Below, piece by piece: positions 35,390 through 46,387 of a stretch of 64,000 bases of DNA. The notes under the pieces were generated by a model, which was given only the letters and a program-made list of their open reading frames with translations, was not told the origin of the DNA and did not search any database. The position numbers and the translations under genes were made by a program. The stretch comes from Hyphodiscus hymeniophilus (taxonomy: Eukaryota; Ascomycota; Leotiomycetes; Helotiales; Hyphodiscaceae): positions 620,001 to 684,000 of the forward strand of contig VNKQ01000020.1 of NCBI GenBank assembly GCA_016508695.1, written 5' to 3'. Each line of letters starts with the position of its first letter. The stretch's first letter is position 1.

Positions 35390-36332
35390 ATGCAATCTCA
35401 TCTGCAAGATATAGGCCTCGTACATTACCTGCCGAAAATTCAAGATCATGGCTTTGAATCCTGGCAGGATCTTGTTCACGTTACCGAGTCTGACCTCGAG
35501 CAAATAGGAATGCTATTGGGGCACCAAAGAAAGCTGCAAAGAGCGATTCGTCTCTTTCTTGCTAGAGAAAAGACAGCATGTTCATCGACGACTTCAAACT
35601 CTAAGCAGTTAGTGATCCATTATTACTTGTCAAAAGCGCTACTCACTAGTGGCCATAAGACATCATCCGAAGAGGCGGTATAGGCGACATCCAAAGCGCG
35701 ACCCAAGCGCGCCCACAAGACCCAAGACTGCATATCAACTATTTGCAGATAGCATTCGTCAAGGTACGCAAGATCACGCCATAACATTCGTCGACCTTGC
35801 CAAACTTGTAGGTTCGAGATGGGCTATGCAGTCAGAAGCTGAGCGCAAAACGTGGACCTCGCCGGCATCGGAAGCAAAATTGCGTTTTCAAGAACAATCA
35901 CGACTCTACAAAGAAACAAAAGATTATTTACTATACCAAGAATATCTCCAAGATTTCAAGAATCAATACAACCTCTCTGGCCAAGGCCAGCGAAGTTCAG
36001 AGGCCAGAAATGAGGAAACTGATGTGGATAAGCCTCCCGATTCCACGAGAGATTCTGCTTCTCGGCAGTGGGGGCAAATAATACCTTACGCTACAGGCGG
36101 GAACACGCAAGCAGGCTCAGAACAAAACTTCCTCCCTAAAGTCGATCGAAGCGATGCGATCGAACATTCTTCACCCGCCACCCCTCTTCGACCTGAATAT
36201 GCGATCCGGAACCGCGCAGTATCGGATCACGGCTACGAAGAGAATCCGAATGAGGACACGAATTCATTACCAGCTACCATGACAACGCGGTTCCAAGGAT
36301 CTCAATATTTCAGGACTGTGCTATCAACATAA
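35390..36332 (+). CDS. SAM-domain plus HMG-box DNA-binding protein
   Basis: Two exons (35390-35607, 35660-36332) with a 52-bp intron (GTTAGT..CATAAG) give 296 residues. Residues 1-62 form a sterile-alpha-motif domain (LQDIGLVHYLPKIQDHGFES, LVHVTESDLEQIGMLLGHQR). After a basic linker (HHPKRRYRRHPKRDPSAPTR) comes an HMG box (PKTAYQLFADSIRQGTQDH, ITFVDLAKLVGSRWAMQSEA, WTSPASEAKLRFQEQ). The C-terminal 130 residues are disordered. The SAM+HMG pairing is known in filamentous fungi; the HMG box bends or packages DNA, in nucleus or mitochondrion, and SAM mediates self-association. The start at 35390 is the first ATG before the SAM domain. A CCACAG acceptor upstream leaves a further 5' exon possible. 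Confidence 0.75.
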
Positions 36333-37137
36333 GGAAGGTTGGCCTTGAAGTATCTATGCTCGCCCGTTATGACGTGCAGAAATGTGCCGGCCATCTAACC
36401 TTGAGAAGAGAATCACTCGACATTATCTGTAGAGTGCAGCTCTGGTGGTAATGGAGCACGATCGGAGCCTTGCAATATCATTTCGAGATCCTTTGCTTTT
36501 TCCCGTACATCGAAATCGTGGAACGTCTTCAAAGATCTCGAGAATATCGCGAAGTTCACAAAAAAGCGAAACCTGGAATCCTTCCTCCGGTGAGGCTTGC
36601 GATCATGGCTCAAATAAGCAATTCGACATTTTGTAGTAGTTGGGTGTGGAGGAAGTTGTCGCAGTAGGTGGGATACGGAGGGATATTCGGCCAAATCGCT
36701 TTTCAAAACGATAATCATCCACCCACTGTCACCAGCAAGTCACCAACAATGATTACACTTGGCCCTCCAAAGTGGAGTTCGTTCAATAGCCGCAGCATTG
36801 AATACGACGGAACACCTAAGGAATATTGCGCGAGTGAGGGACATGTCACCTGGGACTTCACAGAGGGTAGAGAGAGGATCGAGGAAGCTGGCAGCTCTCC
36901 CAAGTCGGATCACTGTCATAGGTAGTATGAGACGTATATTTTACGACTTCAAGGCCCAAGAGATATTTGAGATTCTACTCACCAGGTATCCCCTATTCAT
37001 CCATTCTCACGTTGCATACCGAGGAACATTCGGCTCGTAGAAAGCCTCTAAGAGCCTTATCAATACAACATCCTTCTCGACAAAGACTGGAATCCAGGCT
37101 TTGTGTCAACTTGTATTAAGCAGATTCGATATCTGCA
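36333..37137. other. Intergenic with a possible kinase-loop remnant
   Basis: Short overlapping ORFs. One plus-strand stretch at about 37058-37100 reads YNILLDKDWNPGFV, similar to the catalytic loop of fungal kinases (NILLDxDWNP), but nothing around it supports a gene. Confidence 0.25.
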
Positions 37138-39330
37138 TCAAAGTATGGGCACTCTTTTCCTCCGCAGACTGTCCTCGCAACGGCTTACCGGCTGAGGGCT
37201 TATAGAAACCGTAGACGCTTCCACTAGCTGCTCAGTCAATTGGAAAGGACGGGACATATCTACTGTGGTTTTCATCGACCGGCTGGACATATGATGTTCG
37301 GGTGCAATCCTCAATGAGGTCAAGCGTCCCATAGCTGGCTTTGGAGATCGAAGTGGAGAGAGCCGATTCGAGACTTTCTTCAAGAGAGGGACTGAGCATT
37401 TATTTGCGGTCCTGCGAAGCATTTCTTGAAATGGTCCTGCAATTGGAAATCCAGAAAAGGGCTGCATTAAGACATCCATCCCGAATTGGAGGGCCTGCGC
37501 CCCATCCTTACTTATTGGTCCGTCGACAGTATAAGGGAAGAAGCGGCACACGACGTCGATGAGACGGAGGACTCCGAACATTTGCGGGACCGGTTGATAT
37601 CGGCACGTATACTGTGTCCTGTAATGTTGATCAAAGAAAAACAATCCTTCTTGGGTAGTTCTCCAAATATGTTCTTCGACTAGAGAAGATGGGAATCCAT
37701 CGAAGTCGAGCAAGGGCCAAAAGAAGCTGAATCACCGCATTTGGTTAAAGGATCCTGCAAACCTGAATCAATTATGGCTTGCGTTAGCGATATTCTCCAC
37801 TTACAATAACGAGAGCACATGAGGCAGAGCCTGCCTACTGTTGCTTTCTATCTTTCCAATCGAATTTGGCAGCTCCTCACGCCATGTCATGAAGCTGCCA
37901 TACAGACGCACCACATCATTTGCAGTCAGTCTAGCACTCTGCGAAGCGTCATCATCGAGCTGGCATCGTTGATAATATCGACAAGTTTGGATTTTTCTCG
38001 GTTGGTCGCAGCTACAATAACTGGCCAAGGGGGAGGTGTATCTTCGGCGTATCGGTAACAGTACCATGGTTCACCGTCAACTTTATCGTCGTAGTCTTTA
38101 TTATCTTCGAATGGTACAGAAGTGGTCGTTGGAGGGACTTGGAATGTTGCCTGTGCCCATTCACTGAACGTATTAGTGTCTGGAACCAATAGGCTAGAGA
38201 GGCACGAACACGTTCAAGTATCGAATACCACGAACAGTATTCTTCAAAACTTCGTTCAAGCCTTCACTATCCAGTGGAGTAATGCCAGGCAAGCTGGTTG
38301 TCGCTATTTTCAAGTAGGCTACAGCTCGCGGCACATTTGAACAAGCGCAGTGAATTAGAAACATGATAGCAAAGGCTTGTATCGTGGTGACCTTCTTATT
38401 GTCTTCGTCGGCAATATCGGCACGTACTACCTCTCTGAACTCCGCTCCTAGATGCGCGAAATCAATCTCATCGTCGTCGGCTGCGGAGTGAAAATGACAG
38501 GCCATGGCACAGATTGCGTTGACAAGCACGGACGAACAGTCCTCGTCCGTGTACCTGTGGTAGCTATCTACGAGTTCACTTTCGCTAAAGAGAGTGTGTA
38601 CCGGGTGGATCCAAGCAAAATACAATCGCAATAAGTGGTTTAGGGTGGCATGATTGGATTTTACGGTTGTCCATCGAGAGAGCCTCGAACTGACGCTGTC
38701 CATTTTGTGATCGGAACCTTCGAATGCAGAGTGATGATCCCTAGGAGGAACTGTCTCAATGTCTTGTATAGGGGATCGACCCAGCCATTCCACGATGCTC
38801 TCGTATGGCTCGCTCTTTCGGAGGCCGTTCGAGGACGTCGGGGACTTTCTCATCGTTTAATGAGGCCACTAAGATTCGTTCTATGATATGCTTTTCTTCT
38901 CTTGGACTTTTAATCTCTCAGACCAACTCGTCCTTCGCATGCTTAATATGCGGCTCGTAGAAGTAATCCGGGCCCTCTCCGCGGGATGTGCATCTTTCGC
39001 AGGGCCTCCTGCCATCACACTGCAAGAGAAATCAGTCAAGGGGACTGGTAAGCGGTACCTTGCTACAGCAGAGGCGCATGCATGGCAGCGTCACGCCACA
39101 GAGAGGGGAACATGTCCTTTGGGCCGAGCCTTCTTCCAAGTGGAACAAGAGTTGCGTGTCACTGAATCTGGTACCCTTCGCCGTTTCGATGTGCTATCGC
39201 TGCTGGTGGCAGCTGTACTACCTGTAAGGCGTGGATCGGATGTTGAGGTTAACTCGGGTGTGGAGTGATTATTTGGATTACTTGTGGAGCCTTGTAAGGG
39301 ACGAATCTTACGATAAGCTGGTGAAGACAT
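37138..39330 (-). pseudogene. Zn2Cys6 fungal transcription factor, degenerate
   Basis: From 5' to 3' on the minus strand: a Ser/Thr-rich start and the first half of a Zn2Cys6 cluster (VTRNSCSTWKKARPK, with Trp where Cys is expected); its second half CDGRRPCERCTSRGEG behind a CTTGCAG acceptor; then the fungal_trans region (LLRLYFAWIHPVHTLFSESE, MACHFHSAADDDEIDF, FSEWAQATFQVPP, VVRLYGSFMTWREELPNSI). The C-terminal block is EEHIWRTTQEGLFFFDQHYR with VLMQPFSGFPIAGPFQEMLR. Such proteins are nuclear DNA-binding regulators. The donor expected after ARPK is not a GT, a TGA follows soon after the cluster (KDELV-stop), and at least one frame change without intron occurs near 37980. I therefore call it a pseudogene, though the 3' ORF (37138-37713) is still 191 codons. 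Confidence 0.6.
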
Positions 39331-40519
39331 GGCTACTAGTTTGTGGGCGTTACCATTTGGTTGTTGTGTCTATTGAAACTATCCACAAGTAAGAATGGTA
39401 CGAAGAGCTGCTGATACGGTTGCCTCCCGGAATTCGCTGCGGAGAATATTAGGATTATTGGCTTCTGACGCAAGCTGTTAAGTGGATTACCGTCCGTTCT
39501 GGTTGAAAGTCGAAAGGGATATGCCCTCTGGAGGCGCATGGGTGGCCGTTGTATATGGGCTAGGTCTTGAATGGTCTTCTTCAGTTGGCCCCAACCTCAC
39601 TTGCTTTCTGCTGTGGAATGGAGGAACTTCGTCGTGGGTTCGATGCCCAGCTTGAGTGGAGATGTTCAGCTACTGTCGTGCACGGGACGTGTCTCGAGGC
39701 TGAGTAAGGAGAGAAAAGCAATGAAACTGGCCCCAAACTATTTCATATCTCCAAGACTCCAGCTGGCCGATGGGCAGATGGCAATCGTTGAGAATGAAAC
39801 GTGTATCATCGGCAGGGGTCGCTACGACGATCCAAGCTTATTTATCAGATGTATGCGGAGCTGCTGCCATGCGGGGTCTTCTGTAGGGAGTCGTGGCGTG
39901 TGTGGCTGCAGGCTTGCATGTTTCTATCTCATGGTGGGGTTAATCGAATCTTGTTTTGAAAGTCCCGTAATGAATGAGGTGGCAACCTCGTGGCGCACAT
40001 AGCTAGACCCCTTTTTTTGTGCAAATCGGAGGAAATCTCACATCTCCGATCTGCATCAGTGTCGTAGCGCCGATTTCAATCGATCGAAGCAGTGATGGAG
40101 GCTTCCGCGAGGGCTCTACTGGTTCGGAAATTTAAACACGCAAATATAACGTCCATCCATACGTAACGAGAAACCAACCGTGCCGAGAAAACCTTCGGGT
40201 ACTTCACCTTTCAACTTAATTTTTTCCTAATTTACATAGGCGACTCCTATACTTTTTACATCAGCTATGTCCAATAGTCAATTCTAAGCACAATGAACCC
40301 TTCGCTAAGGAAAAAAATTGCATATGCTTTTCTCAGCTTGATTGATAGGATGCCTTCGCTTATAGTCTGTATTACAGTTCCGTCGCTATACCATCACGAT
40401 AATGCTTTTTCACTTCTAACTTGCAGGCTCCCAAAATCAAAAATTGAATTGGACATGAGATATCGCGTGCAGACTCCTATCTTGTTTTGCGGAGGTCTTT
40501 TTACCAGCTATCCGTTATC
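39331..40519. other. Intergenic, no gene called
   Basis: One plus-strand ORF of 143 codons (39571-40002) without recognisable features; otherwise AT-rich. No repeat was noticed. Confidence 0.3.
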
Positions 40520-41536
40520 TCAAGATATTGATTCAGATCTTCCCTGAGTATTGGCATTCTTCACCTTCTTCACCTTCTCCTTCGCCTTTGAAGTGAGGAG
40601 AGGGTAGGGAAGGCAGAGAAGGAGAAGGCGAAGGAGAAGGCGAAGGAGAAGAAGGAGGAGAAGAAGGAGGAGAAAGCGAAGGCAAAAGGCGAAGGAGAAG
40701 GCGGAAGAGATCTTCTTCGCCTTTTCCTCGCTCTTTTTCGACTTCTCTTCCTTCTTTTTCGACTTCTCTTCCTTCTTTTTCGACTTCTCTTCCTTCTTTT
40801 TCGACTTCTCTTCCTTCTTGCTCGACTTCTCTTCCTTCTTTTTCGACTTCTCTTCCTTCTTGCTCGACTTCTCTTCCTTCTTGCTCGACTTCTCTTCCTT
40901 CTTGCTCGACTTCTCTTCCTTCTTTTCCGCCTTCTCCTTTTCCTCCGCCTTCTCCGGATCTCCAAAATTACTTGATAGAGCCTTGAACTTTTGGACCATT
41001 CTCCATCTCCGTTTTTGCACGTTCAACTCTCCAAAATGTGCCGTCCAAGTGCTGGTGTTATCCAATGGCCATATCTGGTAGTAAATATTCTCTGCTCCTT
41101 TTACCATTGGATGCACCATTTCAATTCGGGAAACCGCACTTGTCCCCAACATCCCCTTCACAATTGGTTCCTCTATCGTTTGGTAATTTGTTTGGCCAGA
41201 TGGGTGGAATCTTTCTGGAGGCGGTGGTGATAATACTGTAACCCTCTCGCCTCTTGAGATGTACCATGCGAAGATAGCTGAAGCTCCTTTTACGTACTTG
41301 CCCCTCGCACGCCTCGGTTTTTGATTCCATGAACATAGAGGATGGGACAAATCCATCAGAGGACCCATTGCTGTAGTTAGTGTCTGCATCTCATGTTCAT
41401 CGGCCCAACGCTGAGCTTCTTCGCGTAAGATGCCACTCCAGAGGACCTGATGGTTGGGACGCCATGCGTTCCCTTGGAACTGCCGATGAATCCGCGCTTC
41501 TTCATCTGCTCTCAGATACTGTGGGACGAGTGCCAT
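40520..41536 (-). CDS. Hypothetical protein with K/E heptad-length repeats and poly-Leu tail
   Basis: A 338-residue single ORF, ATG at 41536 (MALVPQYLRADEEARIHRQF). Residues 1-195 look globular with many Trp residues (WRPNHQVLWSGILREEAQRW, YYQIWPLDNTSTWTAHFGEL); I do not recognise the family. Residues about 195-270 are ten or so copies of a seven-residue K/E unit (KKEEKSS/K). The frame then turns into FLLLLLLLLLLRLLLRLLLL and returns to lysine-rich text (KAKEKVKKVKNAN) before the stop. The poly-Leu part looks like an internal inversion of K/E-coding DNA (see findings). The N-terminal part is probably a real protein; the tail may be recent damage. Confidence 0.55.
   Translation of the reverse strand: MALVPQYLRADEEARIHRQFQGNAWRPNHQVLWSGILREEAQRWADEHEMQTLTTAMGPLMDLSHPLCSWNQKPRRARGKYVKGASAIFAWYISRGERVTVLSPPPPERFHPSGQTNYQTIEEPIVKGMLGTSAVSRIEMVHPMVKGAENIYYQIWPLDNTSTWTAHFGELNVQKRRWRMVQKFKALSSNFGDPEKAEEKEKAEKKEEKSSKKEEKSSKKEEKSSKKEEKSKKKEEKSSKKEEKSKKKEEKSKKKEEKSKKKEEKSKKSEEKAKKISSAFSFAFCLRFLLLLLLLLLLRLLLRLLLLCLPYPLLTSKAKEKVKKVKNANTQGRSESIS
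40735..40935. repeat. 21-bp minisatellite within the ORF, about 10 copies
   Basis: The unit CTTCTTGCTCGACTTCTCTTC and close variants (CTTTTTC for CTTGCTC) repeat in register every 21 bp, encoding the seven-residue K/E repeat on the minus strand. Copies differ mainly at the KKK/SKK position. Confidence 0.85.
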
Positions 41537-41894
41537 GACGAGAAATAGAGTGCTTTGAGTTCTCTTCTAGAAGCCCATCTTGCGACTTGGTCGAGTTCAT
41601 AATGCCTACTGTTCATTCGACACACTCATTTAAAAGCTGGGATGGAAAGGTATTTCTGCAGGAGGCAGGTAGTGATGCGGGGTTACATTTACAGCCGTTG
41701 ACTCATCGGAGCCGGACGAGGTCTAGACTACTTTCCGCATCCGGAAATCAAGCCTGTTTGCGTCCTGAGTCTTCTTGGCGGTCGGATTACGGCTCATGTT
41801 TCAACACACAAAGGGCCCACTATCAGTTTTCAAGTTGGACAACTACTTCCCAATATTGCAGGATTGGTCTTATCACGACGTGTCTGGTTGATAA

Positions 41895-42483
41895 ATGACT
41901 TCTCCGAGAGATGCCCTACTTGAGGCTATCACCTCGTGAGTTTAACTTTTCGGAACTGTACCGTTCCTTGGTTTGTCCAAGTATGGGGTATAACTGATCG
42001 AGTTAGATGTTTCTCCGAAGAAGATTTCACTGATCTGGTTGTGAAGTCCGGGGGCGCGAGCCGGAAAGTCCATCAAGTTATAGTCTGTTCTCAATCTCCT
42101 GTTCTTAAGGCAGCGTGTATTGGAGACTTCCAGGTCTGTAGTCGTTAGAGCTTGTGCTCGATTGAGCGCTAACGACTTACTAGGAGGCACTTACTAAAGT
42201 CATTGATCTCGAAGATGATGATCCGGCGACAATATCTCTAATGCTGCACTTTCTCTATACTACTGACTATGAGGTTGACCCAGAGCATGAACCCTCTGCT
42301 ACTTTGAGCATGCACGCGCAAATGTTCTCTCTCGCCGACAAGTACAATTTGCGTGCCTTGATGAGTCTTGCGAAGCAGAAATACGAATATCTACAAGCGA
42401 AGGTTTCCCTCCGCGATTGTCTGCCGTCTATCCCCGAAGATATACACCACCGTCGGAGGCGCTCCACGACGACGCAATTGTAA
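41895..42483 (+). CDS. BTB/POZ-domain protein
   Basis: Three exons (41895-41935, 42007-42133, 42184-42483). The 71- and 50-bp introns have GTGAGT and GTCTGT donors, and CTGATC / CTAAC branch-like words. The product of about 155 residues starts MTSPRDALLEAITSCFSEED. It carries the BTB fold: FTDLVVKSGGASRKVHQVIV, CSQSPVLKAACIGDFQEALT, VIDLEDDDPATISLMLHFLY, and MFSLADKYNLRALMSLAKQK. BTB domains dimerise and recruit cullin-3 or transcriptional partners. The C-terminus (IPEDIHHRRRRSTTTQL) seems shifted: in the next frame it reads IYTTVGGAPRR, which is the usual sequence after this point, so a one-base insertion near 42440 is suspected. The BTB core is intact. Confidence 0.65.
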
Positions 42484-42685
42484 TTTTCGGAGGAGTTGAC
42501 GCCCGGAGTGCCCCCTGTTGCGCCCGCTCGTACCGAGTTATATGAGTCAGCAATCCCGCCAAGCCTGGTCTTTAACTTTTTCATCAGTCTCACCTTCGTC
42601 GACTAGCGTTATACGGAAGGTCATCTTCCTGTTTGTACAAAAATATCTGTTTCCGACTTCGAACCCACAATAACGATTCCCAACA

Positions 42686-42952
42686 ATGGATGCAGACAGC
42701 AAGCCAACACTCCTTCAGCGCGGCCCGGTATTTAAAGGCCAGGTCAAGGATATGAAAGTCGTAGGGATGCAAGTCGCAGGGGAGGAATTTATCTGGCAAA
42801 TAGGCGATATTAAGGATACCGAGACCCAAAACGAACTTAAGGAAGGCTGCGTTGAGCAAATAGCAGCCCGGTTTGAAGGACCAACAAAGAATGTCGACTT
42901 TGAAACGAGCCAGTCCGCGAACACAAAGAGGTTTTTTGTCAAGCAGCAGTAA
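42686..42952 (+). CDS. Hypothetical small protein, 88 residues
   Basis: ATG at 42686, MDADSKPTLLQRGPVFKGQV and VGMQVAGEEFIWQIGDIKDT. Compact, mixed strand/helix composition, no signal peptide or membrane segment. The opposite strand is also open over much of it, which weakens the call. No family recognised. Confidence 0.4.
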   Translation: MDADSKPTLLQRGPVFKGQVKDMKVVGMQVAGEEFIWQIGDIKDTETQNELKEGCVEQIAARFEGPTKNVDFETSQSANTKRFFVKQQ

Positions 42953-43862
42953 CTTTCACGAAGAAAAAGAACCTAGTCCGGGCGGATCATATAGGGGACG
43001 GAGATGGACTAAGCAGGAGAGGATGAATAGTAGGACACAGTTGTAAGAATCAATACATTTCAACTGTTTTTCTCACTTGCATAATTTAAAATATACTGCA
43101 TTTTGATGGAACGAAGTCAAATAATTGGTATCGGACGCACTGTGACTAGATCATTAAACGTGGAATTTGAATGTTTAGAAGAGAGCTTAACCCGAGGATT
43201 AACAATGAATGCCATCCCAGATCTCAGCCGATAGTGTCTACCTTGGAGGCCAAACAGGAATATTTCTGTATTAAGTTGTTGATGTCGGAGAGCGGGCAGA
43301 TTTCGGAGTAGCTATTAGAAAATAATGTATGGCAATTGGCAAAGGAGGTGAGAGATACACGATGAGTACTGGGAAGGACATCTTGGATCTAGAAATTTTG
43401 GCCACACTCTTGGGATTAGAGTGAGGCTTGGAGCCTTAACAGGAGCCTAAGACTCTCATATTCCTGCCATCAGAAGACCCCAACTGGAACGGCTTTTGAG
43501 CATTTCGAGGTGATTACAGAGCTAGACTGGTTTCTGGAGGTTTGGGATAAATCAGTTTGAGAAGTTTTGTTATTCTATTCCGTTAAATATAAATACTACT
43601 CGTTCGAGAACCCTGGGGACACAGTCGACATCATGACCTGAAGAAAAGAGGTCCATTAAAGGAGATTGCAACATGGAGTAGATTGTTTAGACAAAATGTA
43701 AATAGAACAAGCAGATTTACGGAGAGAAGGACTCAATAGCTCCTCAGGAGTTTTATAAAGTATATCGAGGACTACTTCAAAAACCCAGGTAATATGCTCG
43801 CTTTTTCGCCAATCTTGACCCTGTCTATATTGCTTTTGGGCTCATCCTAAGATGCATAGTCA
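42953..43862. other. Intergenic, stop-rich
   Basis: No ORF of note. The 3' part (43770-43860) reads, in shifted frames of the minus strand, like the continuation of the AAA gene next to it (TDSAMMTMHLRMSPKAI). Confidence 0.35.
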
Positions 43863-44387
43863 TCATTGCGGAATCGGTGAGAGTAGAATCTCAGGGGCAA
43901 AGGTATAAATAGCGAAGCCGAATTTATGCGCGATAGCCTCAATCAAACTAGTCTTCCCACATCCTGGTGGGCCAACCCAAAGCATTCTATACTGATGGCG
44001 CTGACCACCAGCTAGAAGCGCTTCCTTATTATCGATGAAAGCCTCGACTTCTCTTATAATAGAGTCCTTGAGGGTATCTTCGAGGACTACATTATCAAGT
44101 GGACAGCCGCCATCCTCAAGAGACCCTATCCAGGGGACGAATTCCGGTCTCTTAGATCCACTAGGTATATATGATTGAACGATATCGGAAGTATTGTTGG
44201 ACTTGCCCATATCTGCAAGAGATGATGTTCGGGTTTGGTAAGAGCCTAGCGATTGCCAATTGGCCGGCTCTTCGTCTCCGGATCGGGCTTTTGATAGATG
44301 GGCACGACGGTAAGTCAGGAAGAGAACTCCGCCCCGCCAGCAAGGCCGAATGGACAACCGCTTTAGGCCTTGCATTTGCAACACCAT
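43863..44387 (-). pseudogene. Truncated BCS1-like AAA ATPase
   Basis: A 174-residue ORF. It has a BCS1-type N-terminal stretch (LKRLSIRPCWRGGVLFLTYR), then PLDNVVLEDTLKDSIIREVE, FIDNKEALLAGG and a perfect Walker A (MLWVGPPGCGKTSLIEAIA). The next strand (FGFAIYTF) fits, but the frame stops just afterwards. The following minus-strand DNA continues in another frame (LTDSAMMTMHLRMSPKAI, then stop), where Walker B would come. Fungal BCS1-like proteins are mitochondrial inner-membrane or heterokaryon-incompatibility-related AAA proteins. The sensor and arginine-finger regions are lost, so it is not expected to work. Confidence 0.6.
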
Positions 44388-45769
44388 CTTATGAGCGTGT
44401 TATCGTTTATAACGTATCGAAGTTTGCCGTTAATACACCGTCTGCCGTCAGATTCATCTCTTTCGTGTAGCTCGATTTTGCGCCGCCCGACCTTGCCAGC
44501 GTATCGGGTAACAGTCGAGTTGTATCCTCCAGGATCACTTGCTATCGGACTGCTTTATGGACTGCAACCAATTCTAGTGTAGGTAGTGGGGACTTTTTAG
44601 CATGCTATTGAAGCCCTGGAATTCAACCCATGAACAAGGGTTGGTCACTCCACCTAGACATCAATTACGGATCAAGAAGCCCCCTTCCGAGCGATGTATA
44701 TCTCCCGATCCGTCTAATTGGCTAAGCAGGAGGCGCTCATTTCCTGCTACTTAACTACCTCTGCAATTGTAGGGGTCAACTTTATAGCTGCAGTAATCTT
44801 TCCTCCATATGTAAGGTATACTGCGCAGCGCCTCATCCCTTCTACATCCTGGCCATCACTTGACACTCTACCAGACACCATGGGAGCTTCCCTATTGGGC
44901 TCCACCTCAAGCAGCTAAGCTAGTGTAAAAATAAAACCCTGGCTAATTCCAGCACCTACCCTCAGTGCTATGCCCCAGGGACAACCAATAACGACAACCG
45001 GCACATATGACCTGGTGGAATAATCGCTTAGTGGGGGAGAGAGATATACTATGATTAACTTCCGTAGGAAGACTTGTGATCTTACCCAAACTCATACTCC
45101 GTACAAAGCTGCTTGAATTATGCCGATCACTTCAAAAGCTTCTTTTCAACATATTAGTTACCTTCGCCTCGTGGAAATATTGAGCTATTGAAACTACTAT
45201 AGATGCCCTCGAGAAGTTATCCAAGACGATGTTAGTACTTGCCCAAACCCAGGCTGCAGAGAGAAGAATGCGTACAGCGTCCAGCAGACAAGTCAATTGT
45301 ACTGGTATTAATTCAAAGGTGTGTTCTCATTTCTTATACTCCGTTTAAAGGCTCAAAAATATCTTAAACGTTTTATTAGCTGACCTTTAATTTCTGTCTA
45401 CTTAATTAGTCGCACCTGAAGTCCAGTGGTGGAATAGTCGCAAACGCAATTCGAAGTGTATCCCTAAAGATGGACGCTTGTCCAGACTGCACACGCGCGC
45501 ACGGGAGAACCTGCGGCTGCCAAAGAACTTTGGCGGACGAAACATAATTCGCACAGAGTGGACGAGGAGGTTACTATGGCTAAGTATCTCATGGACATCA
45601 AACACGTAAGTGAGGGTCCTTAAAACTTGCAGGTCTAACGATAATAACAGAAACACCTGGCAACGCCCTTTCAATTCCATCATGAACCCGTTCATAGTAA
45701 GGTTGAAAAGGTATGTTTGAGAAATGTTGAATATGTAGCACTGCGTTAACACGAAAGTAGACACGTATT
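44388..45769. other. Region with broken coding traces
   Basis: Only short ORFs. The minus-strand ORF 45402-45764 is opposite plus-strand text leading into the kinase remnant, so I read it as shadow. No domain found. Confidence 0.3.
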
Positions 45770-46387
45770 ATGAGGCTCGTGGCTGATTCCTGGGAACCGG
45801 GATCGAACGATGTCATCGACAAATATACATTCTTCAGTCCGCTCTCAATAAGCATGTTCTATTCTTTGATCGCGTCAAAAGCGTCTACGGTTACTCGCAC
45901 TTCCCTTTATGCACAGGTCATCGAAGGGATTGCATACATTCATGAGAATAGTATCACCCATCGCGATATAAAGCCTGCTAACCTCCTCGTGCAAACTTAC
46001 GACCCTCCTCTGGCCAAAATTACTAATTTTGGATCTGTAACAACCAAAAAGAAGGTTCTCTACTATTAGCTACGTACGATACCTTATTTAGCGCCGGAAT
46101 AGCAAAAAGGATAATATCATGGATATCACGTTGATTACTAGGCTGGTGCTTTAGTCGGCGTTGAAATCCTTGGATATGAACATTCAAACAGTCACGTAGA
46201 TGATAAAGATTTCAACAAGATTCACAAGTGGCTCGGCGAGAAGCCCTATCGACACATAACGATCTGTTGTAAGGCCGTGCTCCAGTGGAAACCAGAAGAC
46301 CGAATGACGGCCCACGAAGCTTTATCGAGTCCGCTTGCTCAATATCGAGAAAAGAGTGCTACGAATAAACGGGTGCTCATTGATTAG
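45770..46387 (+). pseudogene. Protein kinase remnant (C-terminal lobe)
   Basis: Begins inside a kinase: LYAQVIEGIAYIHENSITHR, DIKPANLLVQTYDPPLAKIT, then NFGS where DFG is expected, VTTKKKVLYY, a TAG, and TIPYLAPE followed by another TAG. After a frame change, probably an intron, it continues GVEILGYEHSNSH, IHKWLGEKPYRHITICCKAV, LQWKPEDRMTAHEALSSPLA. HRDIKPAN is an intact catalytic loop, but the metal-binding Asp is Asn and nonsense codons interrupt the activation segment. No convincing N-terminal lobe upstream. A decayed Ser/Thr kinase gene, distinct from the one at 25 kb. Confidence 0.65.

Noticed and set aside
38888..39268. 126-codon plus-strand ORF
   Set aside because: Lies opposite the Zn2Cys6 gene remnant, whose domain motifs identify the coding strand.
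39630..39660. TGGGTTCGATGCCCA, resembling a tRNA T-arm
   Set aside because: No matching D-arm, anticodon stem or acceptor stem at the right distances upstream.
40570..41081. Arg/Lys-rich and Phe/Ser-rich ORFs in other frames
   Set aside because: Products of the 21-bp repeat read in other frames; no independent evidence of coding.
45402..45764. 120-codon minus-strand ORF
   Set aside because: No recognisable features, and it directly precedes a kinase remnant on the opposite strand that is identified by motifs.
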